In this document: in pieces, positions 37,054-45,702 of the stretch
Layout of the letters: the number at the start of each line of letters is the position of its first letter
How positions within the stretch are numbered: position 1 is the stretch's first letter
Assembly (NCBI RefSeq): GCF_007830155.1
Contig: NZ_VLKY01000005.1
Location: 1-64,000 of the forward strand
Reading direction: 5' to 3'
DNA from: Pseudomonas duriflava
GTDB lineage: Bacteria; Pseudomonadota; Gammaproteobacteria; Pseudomonadales; Pseudomonadaceae
Length of the DNA: 64,000 nucleotides
The notes under the pieces: generated by a model
Database searches by the model: none
What the model was told of the DNA's origin: nothing
The model's input: the letters and a program-made list of their open reading frames with translations, nothing else
Translations under genes and position numbers: made by a program

Positions 37054-38022
37054 TCACACCAGCGAGCCCTCTTGGCTTGGACACAATCCAAGCGCATGGT
37101 TCTTGAAAAAGCTATAAAACTGGCGTAATTCAGCCTGAACAGTGCCAAGTTCAGCGGGAATAAAGTGTACTGCATGGTGTGCAGGGCATTGCGCCAGACG
37201 CCCCAGGTCCAACGGATGCACAAAGCCCAACACCGGATAACCGCCCATGGTCTGGCAGTCCGCCATAAGCACGATAGGCTGTCCTTGCGGTGGTACCTGC
37301 ACCGTACCGGCCAGCACACCCAACGACCACTGCCGCGTCGGCGGCACGAGCGGCACCTTACCGGACAGACGGATACCCATGCGATCCGATTGCGGCTGAA
37401 CATGCCAGGTGTTTTCGAAAAAACGGGCCTGTTGTTCAGGGCCGAACCGTTCACCGTCGCCTCCAATGATCAGGCGTACCCTGGGGGCTTCTCGGTAATC
37501 CGGAATAAAACGGCCCGCAGCGCCACGCGTTTGGTCAAAGGCATCCGGAGCGGCTATGCATGGGAGGTGGTCACCGGCTTTCAGAGGCTGACCATTGTGC
37601 TGTAACCCGCCTAGCCCGTCCCGTCGATGAGTAGCCACGCTTCCCAATATCGGCGTGGCAGTAATGCCGCCACATACAGCCAGATAGGCACGCTGCCCAC
37701 TTTGGGCAAAGCCCAGCTTCAGCGTTTGTCCGGCCTTGATGGAAAACCGAGACCAGGCCGGCACTGGTCGTCCATCGAGCAGTGCTCCCATCGGCGCACC
37801 AGTCAGGGCCAGCCAGGTATCCACTTCTGCTTCAAGCTCAACCCCACCGAGGGCGATTTCCAGAAGCGGTGCCTCCCAGCGGTTATCCAGCAAATGATTA
37901 GCCCAGGCAGCAGCCTGAAGGTCTATTGGGCCGGATACAGAAACGCCCAGGTGCCGCCAACCAAAGCGTCCCGGATCTTGAAGCAGACTCAACGGCCCTG
38001 GCTTGATGATTTTTAATCCCAT
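37054..38022 (-). CDS. pxpC: 5-oxoprolinase subunit C (biotin-dependent carboxyltransferase-like)
   Basis: A 322-aa subunit of the ATP-dependent prokaryotic 5-oxoprolinase, which hydrolyses pyroglutamate to glutamate in the cytosol. It opens [20 protein letters not shown] and has GVSVSGPIDLQAAAWANHLL, the AHS2/KipA signature, then SDRMGIRLSGKVPL. It overlaps pxpB by 10 bases. The C-terminus ends in a charged tail (CPSQEGSLV). Confidence 0.92.
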   Translation of the reverse strand: MGLKIIKPGPLSLLQDPGRFGWRHLGVSVSGPIDLQAAAWANHLLDNRWEAPLLEIALGGVELEAEVDTWLALTGAPMGALLDGRPVPAWSRFSIKAGQTLKLGFAQSGQRAYLAVCGGITATPILGSVATHRRDGLGGLQHNGQPLKAGDHLPCIAAPDAFDQTRGAAGRFIPDYREAPRVRLIIGGDGERFGPEQQARFFENTWHVQPQSDRMGIRLSGKVPLVPPTRQWSLGVLAGTVQVPPQGQPIVLMADCQTMGGYPVLGFVHPLDLGRLAQCPAHHAVHFIPAELGTVQAELRQFYSFFKNHALGLCPSQEGSLV

Positions 38023-38702
38023 GCTGCTTGCCCTCCTTCTGCACGATAAGTCGCCTCGTCAACTGCAATGAAGCGTACCCGGTCACCTGCCGCCAAGGGG
38101 CACGGCGGCTCGGCCTGAGGATCGAACAAGCGCCACGCACTAAACCCCAGCACGTGCCAGCCCCCCGGCGAAGCCTGAGGATAGATTGCCGTTTGCCGTT
38201 CAGCGATTGCGACACTGCCCGCCTCGACCCGCACACGTGGCGAGGCCAGTCGTGGCAAGACGAGCCGCTCGTCCAATTCGCCCAAATAGGGAAACCCCGG
38301 CGCAAAACCGATGGCACCGACCCGGTATTCGCGTCGGCTGTGCAGGTCGATAACCTGTTCTACCGCCAGGGAGCAGGCCTTGGCCACGCTCTCTAGATCA
38401 GGTCCGGCATACCAGACGGGAATCTCGTGCAACCGGGCCACGCGCTCCAAATCGTCCGACTCCTGATGCCAATCTTCAATGACAGGCATTACCCGCGCCT
38501 GGATTTCCGACAGGCTGTACTGCATGACATCGTAATGGATCAGCAGGGTCGTCCAACCGGGCACCAGATCGATGAGAGCATCGCCTAATGCCTGGGACAG
38601 GTTATCGGCCAGTTGGGCAATACGACCGGGCAAACGCTCTTTTGGCGTGTCGGCCAGGGTCAGCATCAGCGCCTCGGCGCCAAAGGGTTCGATACGGATC
38701 AT
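38013..38702 (-). CDS. pxpB: 5-oxoprolinase subunit B (KipI-like)
   Basis: A 229-aa AHS1/KipI-family subunit. Signatures: [14 protein letters not shown], then [15 protein letters not shown] and [16 protein letters not shown], with [23 protein letters not shown] and PGGWHVLG. It works with PxpA and PxpC. It overlaps pxpA by four bases at its start and pxpC by 10 at its end, so the three are one translational unit. Confidence 0.93.
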   Translation of the reverse strand: MIRIEPFGAEALMLTLADTPKERLPGRIAQLADNLSQALGDALIDLVPGWTTLLIHYDVMQYSLSEIQARVMPVIEDWHQESDDLERVARLHEIPVWYAGPDLESVAKACSLAVEQVIDLHSRREYRVGAIGFAPGFPYLGELDERLVLPRLASPRVRVEAGSVAIAERQTAIYPQASPGGWHVLGFSAWRLFDPQAEPPCPLAAGDRVRFIAVDEATYRAEGGQAAWD

Positions 38703-39445
38703 GCCGCATCCAGAGCCGCCCGCAGGCGACGCAAAACGGCCAGGGACTCGGCATTATCGCCATGTACACACAGGCTATCGGCTATGAGACGTAACGGCTT
38801 GCCGTCGAATCCTGGAAAGGGCTCACGCCGAGAGATGGCAATGGCCTGAGCGAGAATGCGCTCCGGATCATGGTGCACCGCTCCCGCTTCGCGCCGTGGG
38901 GCTAGTTGACCATCCGGCAGGTAGGCGCGGTCGGCAAACGCCTCGCGCAGGAGCGGCACGCCTGCCGCCTCGGCCAGACGCTGCTCACGGGTATTGTCTG
39001 CTTTGGCCAGAAGCATGAGCGGCAGTCCCTCACGATACAGGGCACAAGCCTCCAGCACAGCGGTTAGCAACGCATCGTCGCGGACCAGATCGTTGTATAG
39101 CGCACCATGAGGCTTCACATAGTCCACCGTGCTGCCTGCTGCACGGCAAAAGGCGTCCAACGCACCGATCTGATACAGCACGAGCGCCTTCACTTCCTCG
39201 GGGGAGCAGGCCATGTGCCGTCGGCCGAAGCCGACCAGATCCGGATAAGCCGGGTGAGCACCAATGCACACGCCATGCCTGACAGCCAGCGCTACGGTAC
39301 GCTGCATGGTCAGCGGATCGGACGCGTGAAAACCACAGGCCAGATTGGCCTGATCCACCAGCGGCATGGCATGGGCATCATCCCCCATGGTCCAGGCCCC
39401 AAAGCTTTCACCCATGTCACAGTTCAACAGGATACGCGTGCTCAT
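38699..39445 (-). CDS. pxpA: 5-oxoprolinase subunit A (LamB/YcsF family)
   Basis: A 248-aa TIM-barrel subunit, usual family length. The N-terminus [20 protein letters not shown] and [18 protein letters not shown] are diagnostic, as are [11 protein letters not shown] and [19 protein letters not shown]. First gene of pxpA-pxpB-pxpC. I chose the ATG at 39445, which begins at the conserved core; the frame runs open to 39508. A LysR gene lies just upstream on the same strand. Confidence 0.92.
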   Translation of the reverse strand: MSTRILLNCDMGESFGAWTMGDDAHAMPLVDQANLACGFHASDPLTMQRTVALAVRHGVCIGAHPAYPDLVGFGRRHMACSPEEVKALVLYQIGALDAFCRAAGSTVDYVKPHGALYNDLVRDDALLTAVLEACALYREGLPLMLLAKADNTREQRLAEAAGVPLLREAFADRAYLPDGQLAPRREAGAVHHDPERILAQAIAISRREPFPGFDGKPLRLIADSLCVHGDNAESLAVLRRLRAALDAA

Positions 39446-39553
39446 GTCGGGAGTTCCTTCCAGGCGGAAAGACAAGTCTTTGAGGAAAATGCTCGGACTG
39501 TCCAACAAAAGTTTCGTGACCCCGGCGATAAGCTTTCTGGTTGATACCTGACC

Positions 39554-40468
39554 TCAAGCCAGCACGGCCTGCCCCGGGCCAAACTGCTGGCAGAATTCGC
39601 CAACCACCTGACGACTAAGTGCAACAAGGGCTTCGTTTAAGGAGAGGCCGACACCGGTATGCCAGCTGGCATAAACGGCAAACGGCGGTGGTGTTTCCAG
39701 CTCAAGCAGCCGCAACGCCCCTTGAGCCAGGGAAACATTGACCAGGGCGGGCGGCAACACCCCTATACCGAACCCCTCATGAACCAACTGGATGATTGCC
39801 GCTACCGAGTTGACGCAGCTGACCCGGGGTACGGTGATACTTTGTTGATGAAGAAAATTCAGGAGGTCCTGATGCGGCCGGGAGTGGCGAGAAAAGGTAA
39901 TCAGCCGCTCGCGTGCCAGCGCTTCTATCGAATCATAGGCTTGGTCCAGCGGAGAGTTCACGGCCACGATCCAGCCGACCGGATAACTGGCCAGCTTGAG
40001 ATTACGCACACTGTCGGCCCGCAGCAGGTCGGTCTGGAAGATCAGATCAAGCTGCCCCTTGAGCAGTTGCTCGCTGAGGTTCAGTGCGGTATCGGCCACC
40101 AGCTCGATCTCAACCTCCGGATGCGCCTCTGTCACAGCGGCGAAAAACGCGCTCAACCAGCTGTGAATTACCGTATCCATCACGCCGATGCGTACCCGGC
40201 CGCTCAAACGGGACGTCTGCCCCAGCCCCTGCCGCAGGTCTTGCCACGTGTCGATCATGCGCTCGGCATAAACCAAGACTTTCTGGCCATCAGCCGTCAA
40301 GGTTACACCTCGCGGATCACGCAGAAACAATTGCACGCCCAGTTCGCTTTCCAGCACGGCGATACGGCTGGAAATGGCCGCCTGGGTACTGGATAGCTTT
40401 TCGGCCGTCAGTCGAAAACTGCCCAACCTGGCCACCCAGACGAACGTTTCGAGAAACCTGAGATTCAT
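39554..40468 (-). CDS. LysR-family regulator of the pyroglutamate locus (inferred)
   Basis: A 304-aa regulator with the helix-turn-helix NLRFLETFVWVARLGSFRLT, then AEKLSSTQAAISSRIAVLESELG and a substrate-binding-like domain (VEIELVADTALNLSEQLL). It is adjacent to pxpA and divergent from the DUF969-DUF979-pcp operon, so it can control both. The effector is probably pyroglutamate or glutamate, which is inference. Confidence 0.9.
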   Translation of the reverse strand: MNLRFLETFVWVARLGSFRLTAEKLSSTQAAISSRIAVLESELGVQLFLRDPRGVTLTADGQKVLVYAERMIDTWQDLRQGLGQTSRLSGRVRIGVMDTVIHSWLSAFFAAVTEAHPEVEIELVADTALNLSEQLLKGQLDLIFQTDLLRADSVRNLKLASYPVGWIVAVNSPLDQAYDSIEALARERLITFSRHSRPHQDLLNFLHQQSITVPRVSCVNSVAAIIQLVHEGFGIGVLPPALVNVSLAQGALRLLELETPPPFAVYASWHTGVGLSLNEALVALSRQVVGEFCQQFGPGQAVLA

Positions 40469-40826
40469 ACGGCATCCCTGTCTTCATAAGCTTTTTTCAC
40501 TGTACCGGGATTGGGGTGCGCTGTACTACCTGGCAACCACATCCCCAGGACATGACATTTTTATCAGGGGTGAACACTTTTATTTGTTGGACGCCAGGCG
40601 ATTTCCACACAAAAAATGCGCCTGCTTCGCTGCTGTACGAAGCGCTGCGAGCATGTCGGGATTTTCAATCCACATGGCCAGGTGCATGACGCCTTGCACC
40701 TGCAGAGCACAATAAGAAACGACGCCGAATCGGGCGGCGCATCAAATCCATGGAGGCGCACCCGAACGCTTCCGCACAGCCGTGACGCCAGTCTGCCCTG
40801 GGTCCGAACGGCAAAGGGGGAACCCT
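40469..40826. other. Divergent promoter region of the pyroglutamate locus
   Basis: 358 bases between the LysR gene and the DUF969 gene without a credible ORF. It holds both promoters. A hairpin GCTTCG (8 bases) CGAAGC is possible around 40625-40645. No T-N11-A palindrome stood out enough to name. Confidence 0.5.
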
Positions 40827-41558
40827 ATGCAAACCACAGTCAACCTCTGGCCGTTGATCGGTGTACTCGTCATCGTCATCGGCTTCGTCCTGCGTTTTAA
40901 CCCTATGCTGGTCGTTGCCTTGACTGCTCTGGCTACAGGGTTTGCCGCAGCCATGCCGCTCGAAACAATCCTGGCCACTATTGGGACCGGCTTTATCAAG
41001 ACCCGGGCCCTTCCCCTGATCATCCTGCTACCCCTGGCTATTATCGGCCTGCTGGAACGGCATGGTTTGCGAGAACATGCTCAGCACTTCATCGGCAGGA
41101 TCCGCTCGGCCACCGTAGGTCGCCTGCTGATCGCTTACCTGTTTGTCCGCGAGACCACCGCTGCCCTGGGGCTCACCAGCCTGGGCGGGCATCCGCAAAT
41201 GGTACGTCCGTTACTGGCGCCCATGGCTGAAGGCGCGGCCGAGAACCGCTACGGTAAATTGCCGGAGGCCGTCCGCTATAGGCTCCTCGCCCTCTGTGCG
41301 GCCACTGACAACATTGGGTTGTTCTTTGGCGAAGACATTTTTGTCGCCTTTGGCGCCATTGCCCTGATGCACACATTCCTGCTCGGATCGGGTATTGACG
41401 TAGAACCTCTGCATATCGCGTTCTGGGGCATTCCGACTGCCATCTGCGCCTTTATTATCCATGCGGTGCGCCTCAAGCGCTTCGATAGCCGTCTCGAGCG
41501 CGAACTCGGCGGCCAACAGGCAGCCCCCACGCTACCCGCCGCTGTGTCACAGGAGTGA
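40827..41558 (+). CDS. DUF969 family membrane protein, likely pyroglutamate permease part
   Basis: A 243-aa inner-membrane protein with about six helices. It begins TVNLWPLIGVLVIVIGFVLR and has PLIILLPLAIIGLLERHGLR and RETTAALGLTSLGGHPQMVRPLL, the DUF969 pattern. DUF969 and DUF979 proteins occur as a pair next to pcp or 5-oxoprolinase genes in many bacteria and are thought to form a transporter; the function is inferred from context. The ribosome site is AAAGGGGG. It is followed after four bases by the DUF979 gene. Confidence 0.85.
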   Translation: MQTTVNLWPLIGVLVIVIGFVLRFNPMLVVALTALATGFAAAMPLETILATIGTGFIKTRALPLIILLPLAIIGLLERHGLREHAQHFIGRIRSATVGRLLIAYLFVRETTAALGLTSLGGHPQMVRPLLAPMAEGAAENRYGKLPEAVRYRLLALCAATDNIGLFFGEDIFVAFGAIALMHTFLLGSGIDVEPLHIAFWGIPTAICAFIIHAVRLKRFDSRLERELGGQQAAPTLPAAVSQE

Positions 41559-41562
41559 TACG

Positions 41563-42513
41563 ATGATCCTTTCGATTCAATACCTGTACTGGCTGGCCGG
41601 CGCGATTCTGGCGATCACGGCCCTGATGACCTTTACTGATAAGAATCACCCCAAGCGCTGGACGACCGGCCTGTTCTGGGCGTTATTCAGCCTGGTCTTT
41701 CTGATAGCTGACCTTCTGCCGCCTGTATGGGTGGGTATCGGTGTTCTGCTCATGGCCTTGATTGCCGGTACCGGCGGGGTCGGGCTGGGCCGGCATGGTG
41801 AGCTGCCGCCGAAAAAGCGCCAGGCCAGTGCACAGCGTTTACGCAACAAACTTTTCATTCCAGCCTTGGCCATTCCACTGGTCACGGTCATCGGCTCGGT
41901 GATAGTCAAGGATGCTCACATCGGCGGCGTGCCGCTGCTCGATCCCAAAAATGTCACCTTTGTTTCGTTGGGCGTTGGCTGTCTGGTTGCCTTGGCTCTA
42001 GCCTGCTGGCTGACCCGCGACACGCCAATGCAGTCCATGCGTGAGTCGCGCCGTCTGACCGAGGCGCTCGGCTGGGCGCTGGTCCTGCCACAGATGCTCG
42101 CCATGCTGGGCTTACTGTTCAACGATGCTGGTGTGGGTAAGGCAGTCGCTCATCTAACGACGGCCTATATCAACATGGATTACCGCCTGGTGGCCGTGAC
42201 GGTCTATGTAGTGGGAATGGCGTTGTTTACCGTTGTGATGGGTAACGGCTTCGCGGCCTTTCCGGTCATGACCGGCGGCGTGGGCGTCCCGATCCTGGTG
42301 GGTGTGTATGACGCCAATCCGGCGGTCATGGCGGCCATTGGCATGTTCTCGGGCTACTGCGGGACGCTGATGACACCCATGGCGGCTAATTTCAACATTG
42401 TTCCTGCCGCCCTGCTCAACCTGCCGGACAAGAACAGTGTGATCAAGGCACAGATACCGACCGCCCTGGCACTACTACTGGTCAACATTGTGCTGCTGTA
42501 TGTACTCATGTGA
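41563..42513 (+). CDS. DUF979 family membrane protein, likely pyroglutamate permease part
   Basis: A 316-aa inner-membrane protein with about nine helices (ILSIQYLYWLAGAILAITAL at the start). It has the family stretch VVMGNGFAAFPVMTGGVGVP and FSGYCGTLMTPMAANFNIVP, reminiscent of the ion-transporter superfamily re-entrant loops. It forms a tight operon with the DUF969 gene (4 bases) and pcp (82 bases). The start at 41563 follows AGGAG; the open frame runs back inside the DUF969 gene. Confidence 0.85.
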   Translation: MILSIQYLYWLAGAILAITALMTFTDKNHPKRWTTGLFWALFSLVFLIADLLPPVWVGIGVLLMALIAGTGGVGLGRHGELPPKKRQASAQRLRNKLFIPALAIPLVTVIGSVIVKDAHIGGVPLLDPKNVTFVSLGVGCLVALALACWLTRDTPMQSMRESRRLTEALGWALVLPQMLAMLGLLFNDAGVGKAVAHLTTAYINMDYRLVAVTVYVVGMALFTVVMGNGFAAFPVMTGGVGVPILVGVYDANPAVMAAIGMFSGYCGTLMTPMAANFNIVPAALLNLPDKNSVIKAQIPTALALLLVNIVLLYVLM

Positions 42514-42595
42514 CACAGATTTGGCCCGGGCGCGATGCAACACCGGCTTATAAGGCCTGTCAGACCCCATGATCACCCCAAGGAGAGGCGGCGCC

Positions 42596-43237
42596 ATGAC
42601 AACCATTCTGCTCACTGGATTCGAACCTTTCGAAAACGAGCCGATTAACCCCTCGTGGGAGGCTGTGCGCCGCCTGGATGGCCTCAAGTTGAGTAGCGCC
42701 TATATTGTGACGCGGCAGCTCCCCTGTGTTTTCGGGGCTGCGCTGGTAGCACTGGATCATGCCCTGGCGGCTTACCAGCCAGCCCTGGTCATTGGGGTTG
42801 GTCAGGCTGGCGGCCGGGCAGACCTTTCGATCGAGCGGGTCGCCATCAACGTGAACGATGCGCGTATCGCCGATAATAACGGCCAGCAGCCCATCGATAC
42901 GCCTGTCGTACCCGGTGGCCCGGCTGCTTATTTCTCAACGTTACCCATCAAGGCCATGGCTCATGCCTTGCGCACGTCCGGCATTCCGGCGTCCATTTCG
43001 CAAACGGCGGGAACCTTTGTCTGCAATCATGTGTTTTACGGCCTGATGCACCGCCTCGCCGGTACGAACGTACGCGCTGGTTTTATCCACATTCCCTACC
43101 TGCCTGAACAGGCAGCCAGGCACCCCGGACAGCCAAGCCTTGCGCTGGATACAGTTGTCGCCGGTCTTGAACTGGCCCTGCGCACGGCCATAGCGACCGG
43201 TAAGGACCTTAGAGAAACCGGCGGACAACTGAACTGA
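42596..43237 (+). CDS. pcp: Pyrrolidone-carboxylate peptidase (pyroglutamyl peptidase I)
   Basis: A 213-aa cytosolic cysteine peptidase removing N-terminal pyroglutamate from peptides. It opens [20 protein letters not shown]. The catalytic triad is visible: glutamate in [14 protein letters not shown], cysteine in [16 protein letters not shown], and histidine in [12 protein letters not shown]. Length fits the family (about 215). The start follows AAGGAGAGG. Pyroglutamate it frees is the substrate of PxpABC encoded on the other side of the divergent region. Confidence 0.94.
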   Translation: MTTILLTGFEPFENEPINPSWEAVRRLDGLKLSSAYIVTRQLPCVFGAALVALDHALAAYQPALVIGVGQAGGRADLSIERVAINVNDARIADNNGQQPIDTPVVPGGPAAYFSTLPIKAMAHALRTSGIPASISQTAGTFVCNHVFYGLMHRLAGTNVRAGFIHIPYLPEQAARHPGQPSLALDTVVAGLELALRTAIATGKDLRETGGQLN

Positions 43238-43278
43238 TCTAAATAAAGTGCCAGCGCTCTTAACTCGATCCGCTGCTT

Positions 43279-44517
43279 TCAGGGGCGGCACTCCTCTTCA
43301 GCCCCAACCGCCGTCCGACTGAACAGCCGAGCCGTTACGACCAATAGACCCAGCGCCGCGCAGGCTGCCAGTGCGCTGACCAAGTAGACCGAACCATACC
43401 CAAACGCTGTTGCAATGGCGCCCGTGACCGGACCACTGATGAGATACGCCACATCCAGAAACGCCGAATAAGTACCAAGGCATGTTCCGCGAATGCTGGC
43501 CGGAACACGCTTGACCACTTCGAGCCCCATGGAGGGAAAGACCAGGGAAGAGCCGCAGCCTGCAAGCCCTGCCCCGAGAAAGGCCATCCAGGGAGACGTG
43601 GCTTGCCAGAGCAGCAGAAGTCCGGCGATTTCAATCAGGATCGAACCGAACGCTACCGGCACACCGCCGCGACGGTCCGGCAACCAACCCAGCACCAGCC
43701 GTACCATGACAAAGGCAATCCCAAAGACCGAGAGCGCCATACCCGCCCCCGCCCACCCCTGAGCGTTGAAATAAAGCACGATGAACGCGCCGATGGTGGC
43801 AAATCCTACACCGTGCAAGGCCAGGACACTGCCCTCGCGCCAGACCAGGCCGATCACCTTGGAATACGGCAGCTGCGTACTGGCCGTTCCCAATGGGCGA
43901 ACACCGCCGACCCGGGCGCATACCAGAAAAGCCAGAACAGGCAACAGGCAGATAGCAACAGTCACGCTCTGGAAACCGCCCACGCTTTCCAGCCAGACGC
44001 CTGCCGGCACGCCAGCCGCCAGGGCGCTAAAGATTGCCGCGCCCGTCCATGACATGACCCGGCCCGACTGCGCTGCACCGAGCCGTCCAATTGCCCAAGC
44101 CAGCGCACCCGTAATCAGCAGGCTTTCACCGATGCCCAGAAACAACCGGCTGATAAACAATGTCGCCAGTTGCAACGTTTCCATCCCTAACAGCAGGCTG
44201 GTAACAAACATAGTGATACCGGCCAGACTGGCCGCACAGAGCCCACGCAGCAAGGCACTTTTCGCTCCGCGCATGTCGGCCATTTGCCCGGCGTAGCGGC
44301 GAGTCATGACGGTGGCCAGGGATTGCAGCCCTACCGTCAATCCAACGATAACATTACCAAAGCCCAGCGTCTGATGGACGTAAGCCGGTACGACGCCCAG
44401 CGACATGCTGATTGTCAGACAACAAAAAAAGACGGTCGCATTGATAAGGATCAGCACGAGTGTGCCGTTTAACGCCGGCGTAGCTTCAGCGCTTTGAGAA
44501 GAACTCGAAGAAGACAT
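43279..44517 (-). CDS. MFS transporter, YhhS/YfcJ-like
   Basis: A 412-aa 12-helix transporter with MTRRYAGQMADMRGAKSALLRG, the A-motif variant of the YhhS/YfcJ (arabinose/glyphosate efflux-like) group, and NATVFFCCLTISMSLGVVPAYV as the first helix. Usually a sugar or drug exporter; substrate unknown. The ATG at 44517 has GGAGTG upstream and begins MSSSSSSQSAE. An 8-base inverted repeat (CCAATGCA/TGCATTGG, 44527-44558) lies just upstream. It is 223 bases downstream of the nuclease gene, so membership of that operon is uncertain. Confidence 0.85.
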   Translation of the reverse strand: MSSSSSSQSAEATPALNGTLVLILINATVFFCCLTISMSLGVVPAYVHQTLGFGNVIVGLTVGLQSLATVMTRRYAGQMADMRGAKSALLRGLCAASLAGITMFVTSLLLGMETLQLATLFISRLFLGIGESLLITGALAWAIGRLGAAQSGRVMSWTGAAIFSALAAGVPAGVWLESVGGFQSVTVAICLLPVLAFLVCARVGGVRPLGTASTQLPYSKVIGLVWREGSVLALHGVGFATIGAFIVLYFNAQGWAGAGMALSVFGIAFVMVRLVLGWLPDRRGGVPVAFGSILIEIAGLLLLWQATSPWMAFLGAGLAGCGSSLVFPSMGLEVVKRVPASIRGTCLGTYSAFLDVAYLISGPVTGAIATAFGYGSVYLVSALAACAALGLLVVTARLFSRTAVGAEEECRP

Positions 44518-44740
44518 GATTGCACTCCAATGCAAAGTCTCGGAACGCAGTGCATTGGCGGAAGCGATACTGGAGAACCCAATGCTTTAACATCGGAAAC
44601 AGCCACGCCCGCCCGCCAGCCTTCATGAAGGCACACTGCGAGTTAGCACGTTGGCTGACGTTAACGCTTACGTGATCCGACGGCACGCCGCATCAATGCC
44701 CAAAACAATAGCGAAGCAGCTTACCGGTGGCAACCTGGGG

Positions 44741-45613
44741 TTAATCTCCGGTTATAGGCGCACCGGCGATAAGGCTGGTGTTCAATAGCTGTGCCAACCG
44801 TACCGCCGCCTGCTGGATACGCTTTTCAGCCAGCGGCCGATACTGGGCTACATACGCCCTGTCGACCGTATCGATTGCTGTATTAGCCGCGCCTTGCGCT
44901 GGTTCACTGGAGTCAGCAGAGACCGTCAGGGCCGCAGGATAAAGGCCATCGTCCCGCACGATACGGCAGGACTCCTGCGACCACTCGACCGGACCGGTAG
45001 CGTCCTTGTGCGGCAACGCCTTCAGACGCTGGGCATAGGTCTTTTCATCCAGCCGTCGGGTCGACAGCAGATAGCTGTCCCACACGGTGTGCAGGTTGGT
45101 CTGCTTGCCGGCGATTCGGACCGGATAATCGTTTCCACCCTTGTCGTCACGGTAGCCGTTGTGCAGCGGCTGGTGAATATCACCCACGTAATGCACAACA
45201 AACATCAATGCCCGTACACGCTCCTGATCCGTTGCTAACGGATTGGCCAGCACAGCGGCGTTCCGCTCGATGGCAGACACGATGCACTGCCCCTCGGGAC
45301 AGTCACGAGCCGCCTCGTACAGGCAGTCCGCATGGGTATAGTTGATGTAATGTTCCCGCTGGGTCTCTTTCCACAGCGCCTGCTCGTCCGGGTTCGTTCG
45401 CAAGCTATCGGCCCAACTGGAAACGGCCGCCAGGCTCGGCTGATCAACCACGGCCAGCAGCCGCTGCGCCTCAACACGAGCTATCGGGCTCAACTGCCTC
45501 TCGGCCAGATCGGCCACGAGCGCATGGCCCAGTTGGCCCCAGGCCAGGGCCTGAATGTGCCATGTGCATCCTATAACAGTCGCCAACACGGCATACCATG
45601 ACCTTGCGTTCAT
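44741..45613 (-). CDS. Secreted S1/P1-family nuclease
   Basis: A 290-aa zinc-dependent nuclease/phosphatase of the S1/P1 family, with a signal peptide (MNARSWYAVLATVIGCTWHI...ALA) and the mature N-terminal tryptophan needed as a zinc ligand (WGQLGHALVADLAE). Further ligands: SSWADSLR (D), REHYINYTHAD (H), VHYVGDIHQPLHNGYRDDKGGND (H, D, H) and NLHTVWDSYLL (H, D). It cleaves single-stranded DNA and RNA and can remove 3'-phosphates. It follows a 5'-nucleotidase gene in the TonB operon, giving a direct chain from nucleic acid to nucleoside outside the cytoplasm. Confidence 0.92.
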   Translation of the reverse strand: MNARSWYAVLATVIGCTWHIQALAWGQLGHALVADLAERQLSPIARVEAQRLLAVVDQPSLAAVSSWADSLRTNPDEQALWKETQREHYINYTHADCLYEAARDCPEGQCIVSAIERNAAVLANPLATDQERVRALMFVVHYVGDIHQPLHNGYRDDKGGNDYPVRIAGKQTNLHTVWDSYLLSTRRLDEKTYAQRLKALPHKDATGPVEWSQESCRIVRDDGLYPAALTVSADSSEPAQGAANTAIDTVDRAYVAQYRPLAEKRIQQAAVRLAQLLNTSLIAGAPITGD

Positions 45614-45702
45614 ACATCCTGTCCTGTCGTCAGTTATGTCCATTCGTTCTACCGTCTTTTTGCCCCTGGACAAACTGCCCGATTGTCCAGGGGCATCGGC
45701 GC

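Noticed and set aside
39659-40396. 245-codon plus-strand frame
   Set aside because: Antisense to the LysR gene, which has a complete helix-turn-helix; shadow frame.
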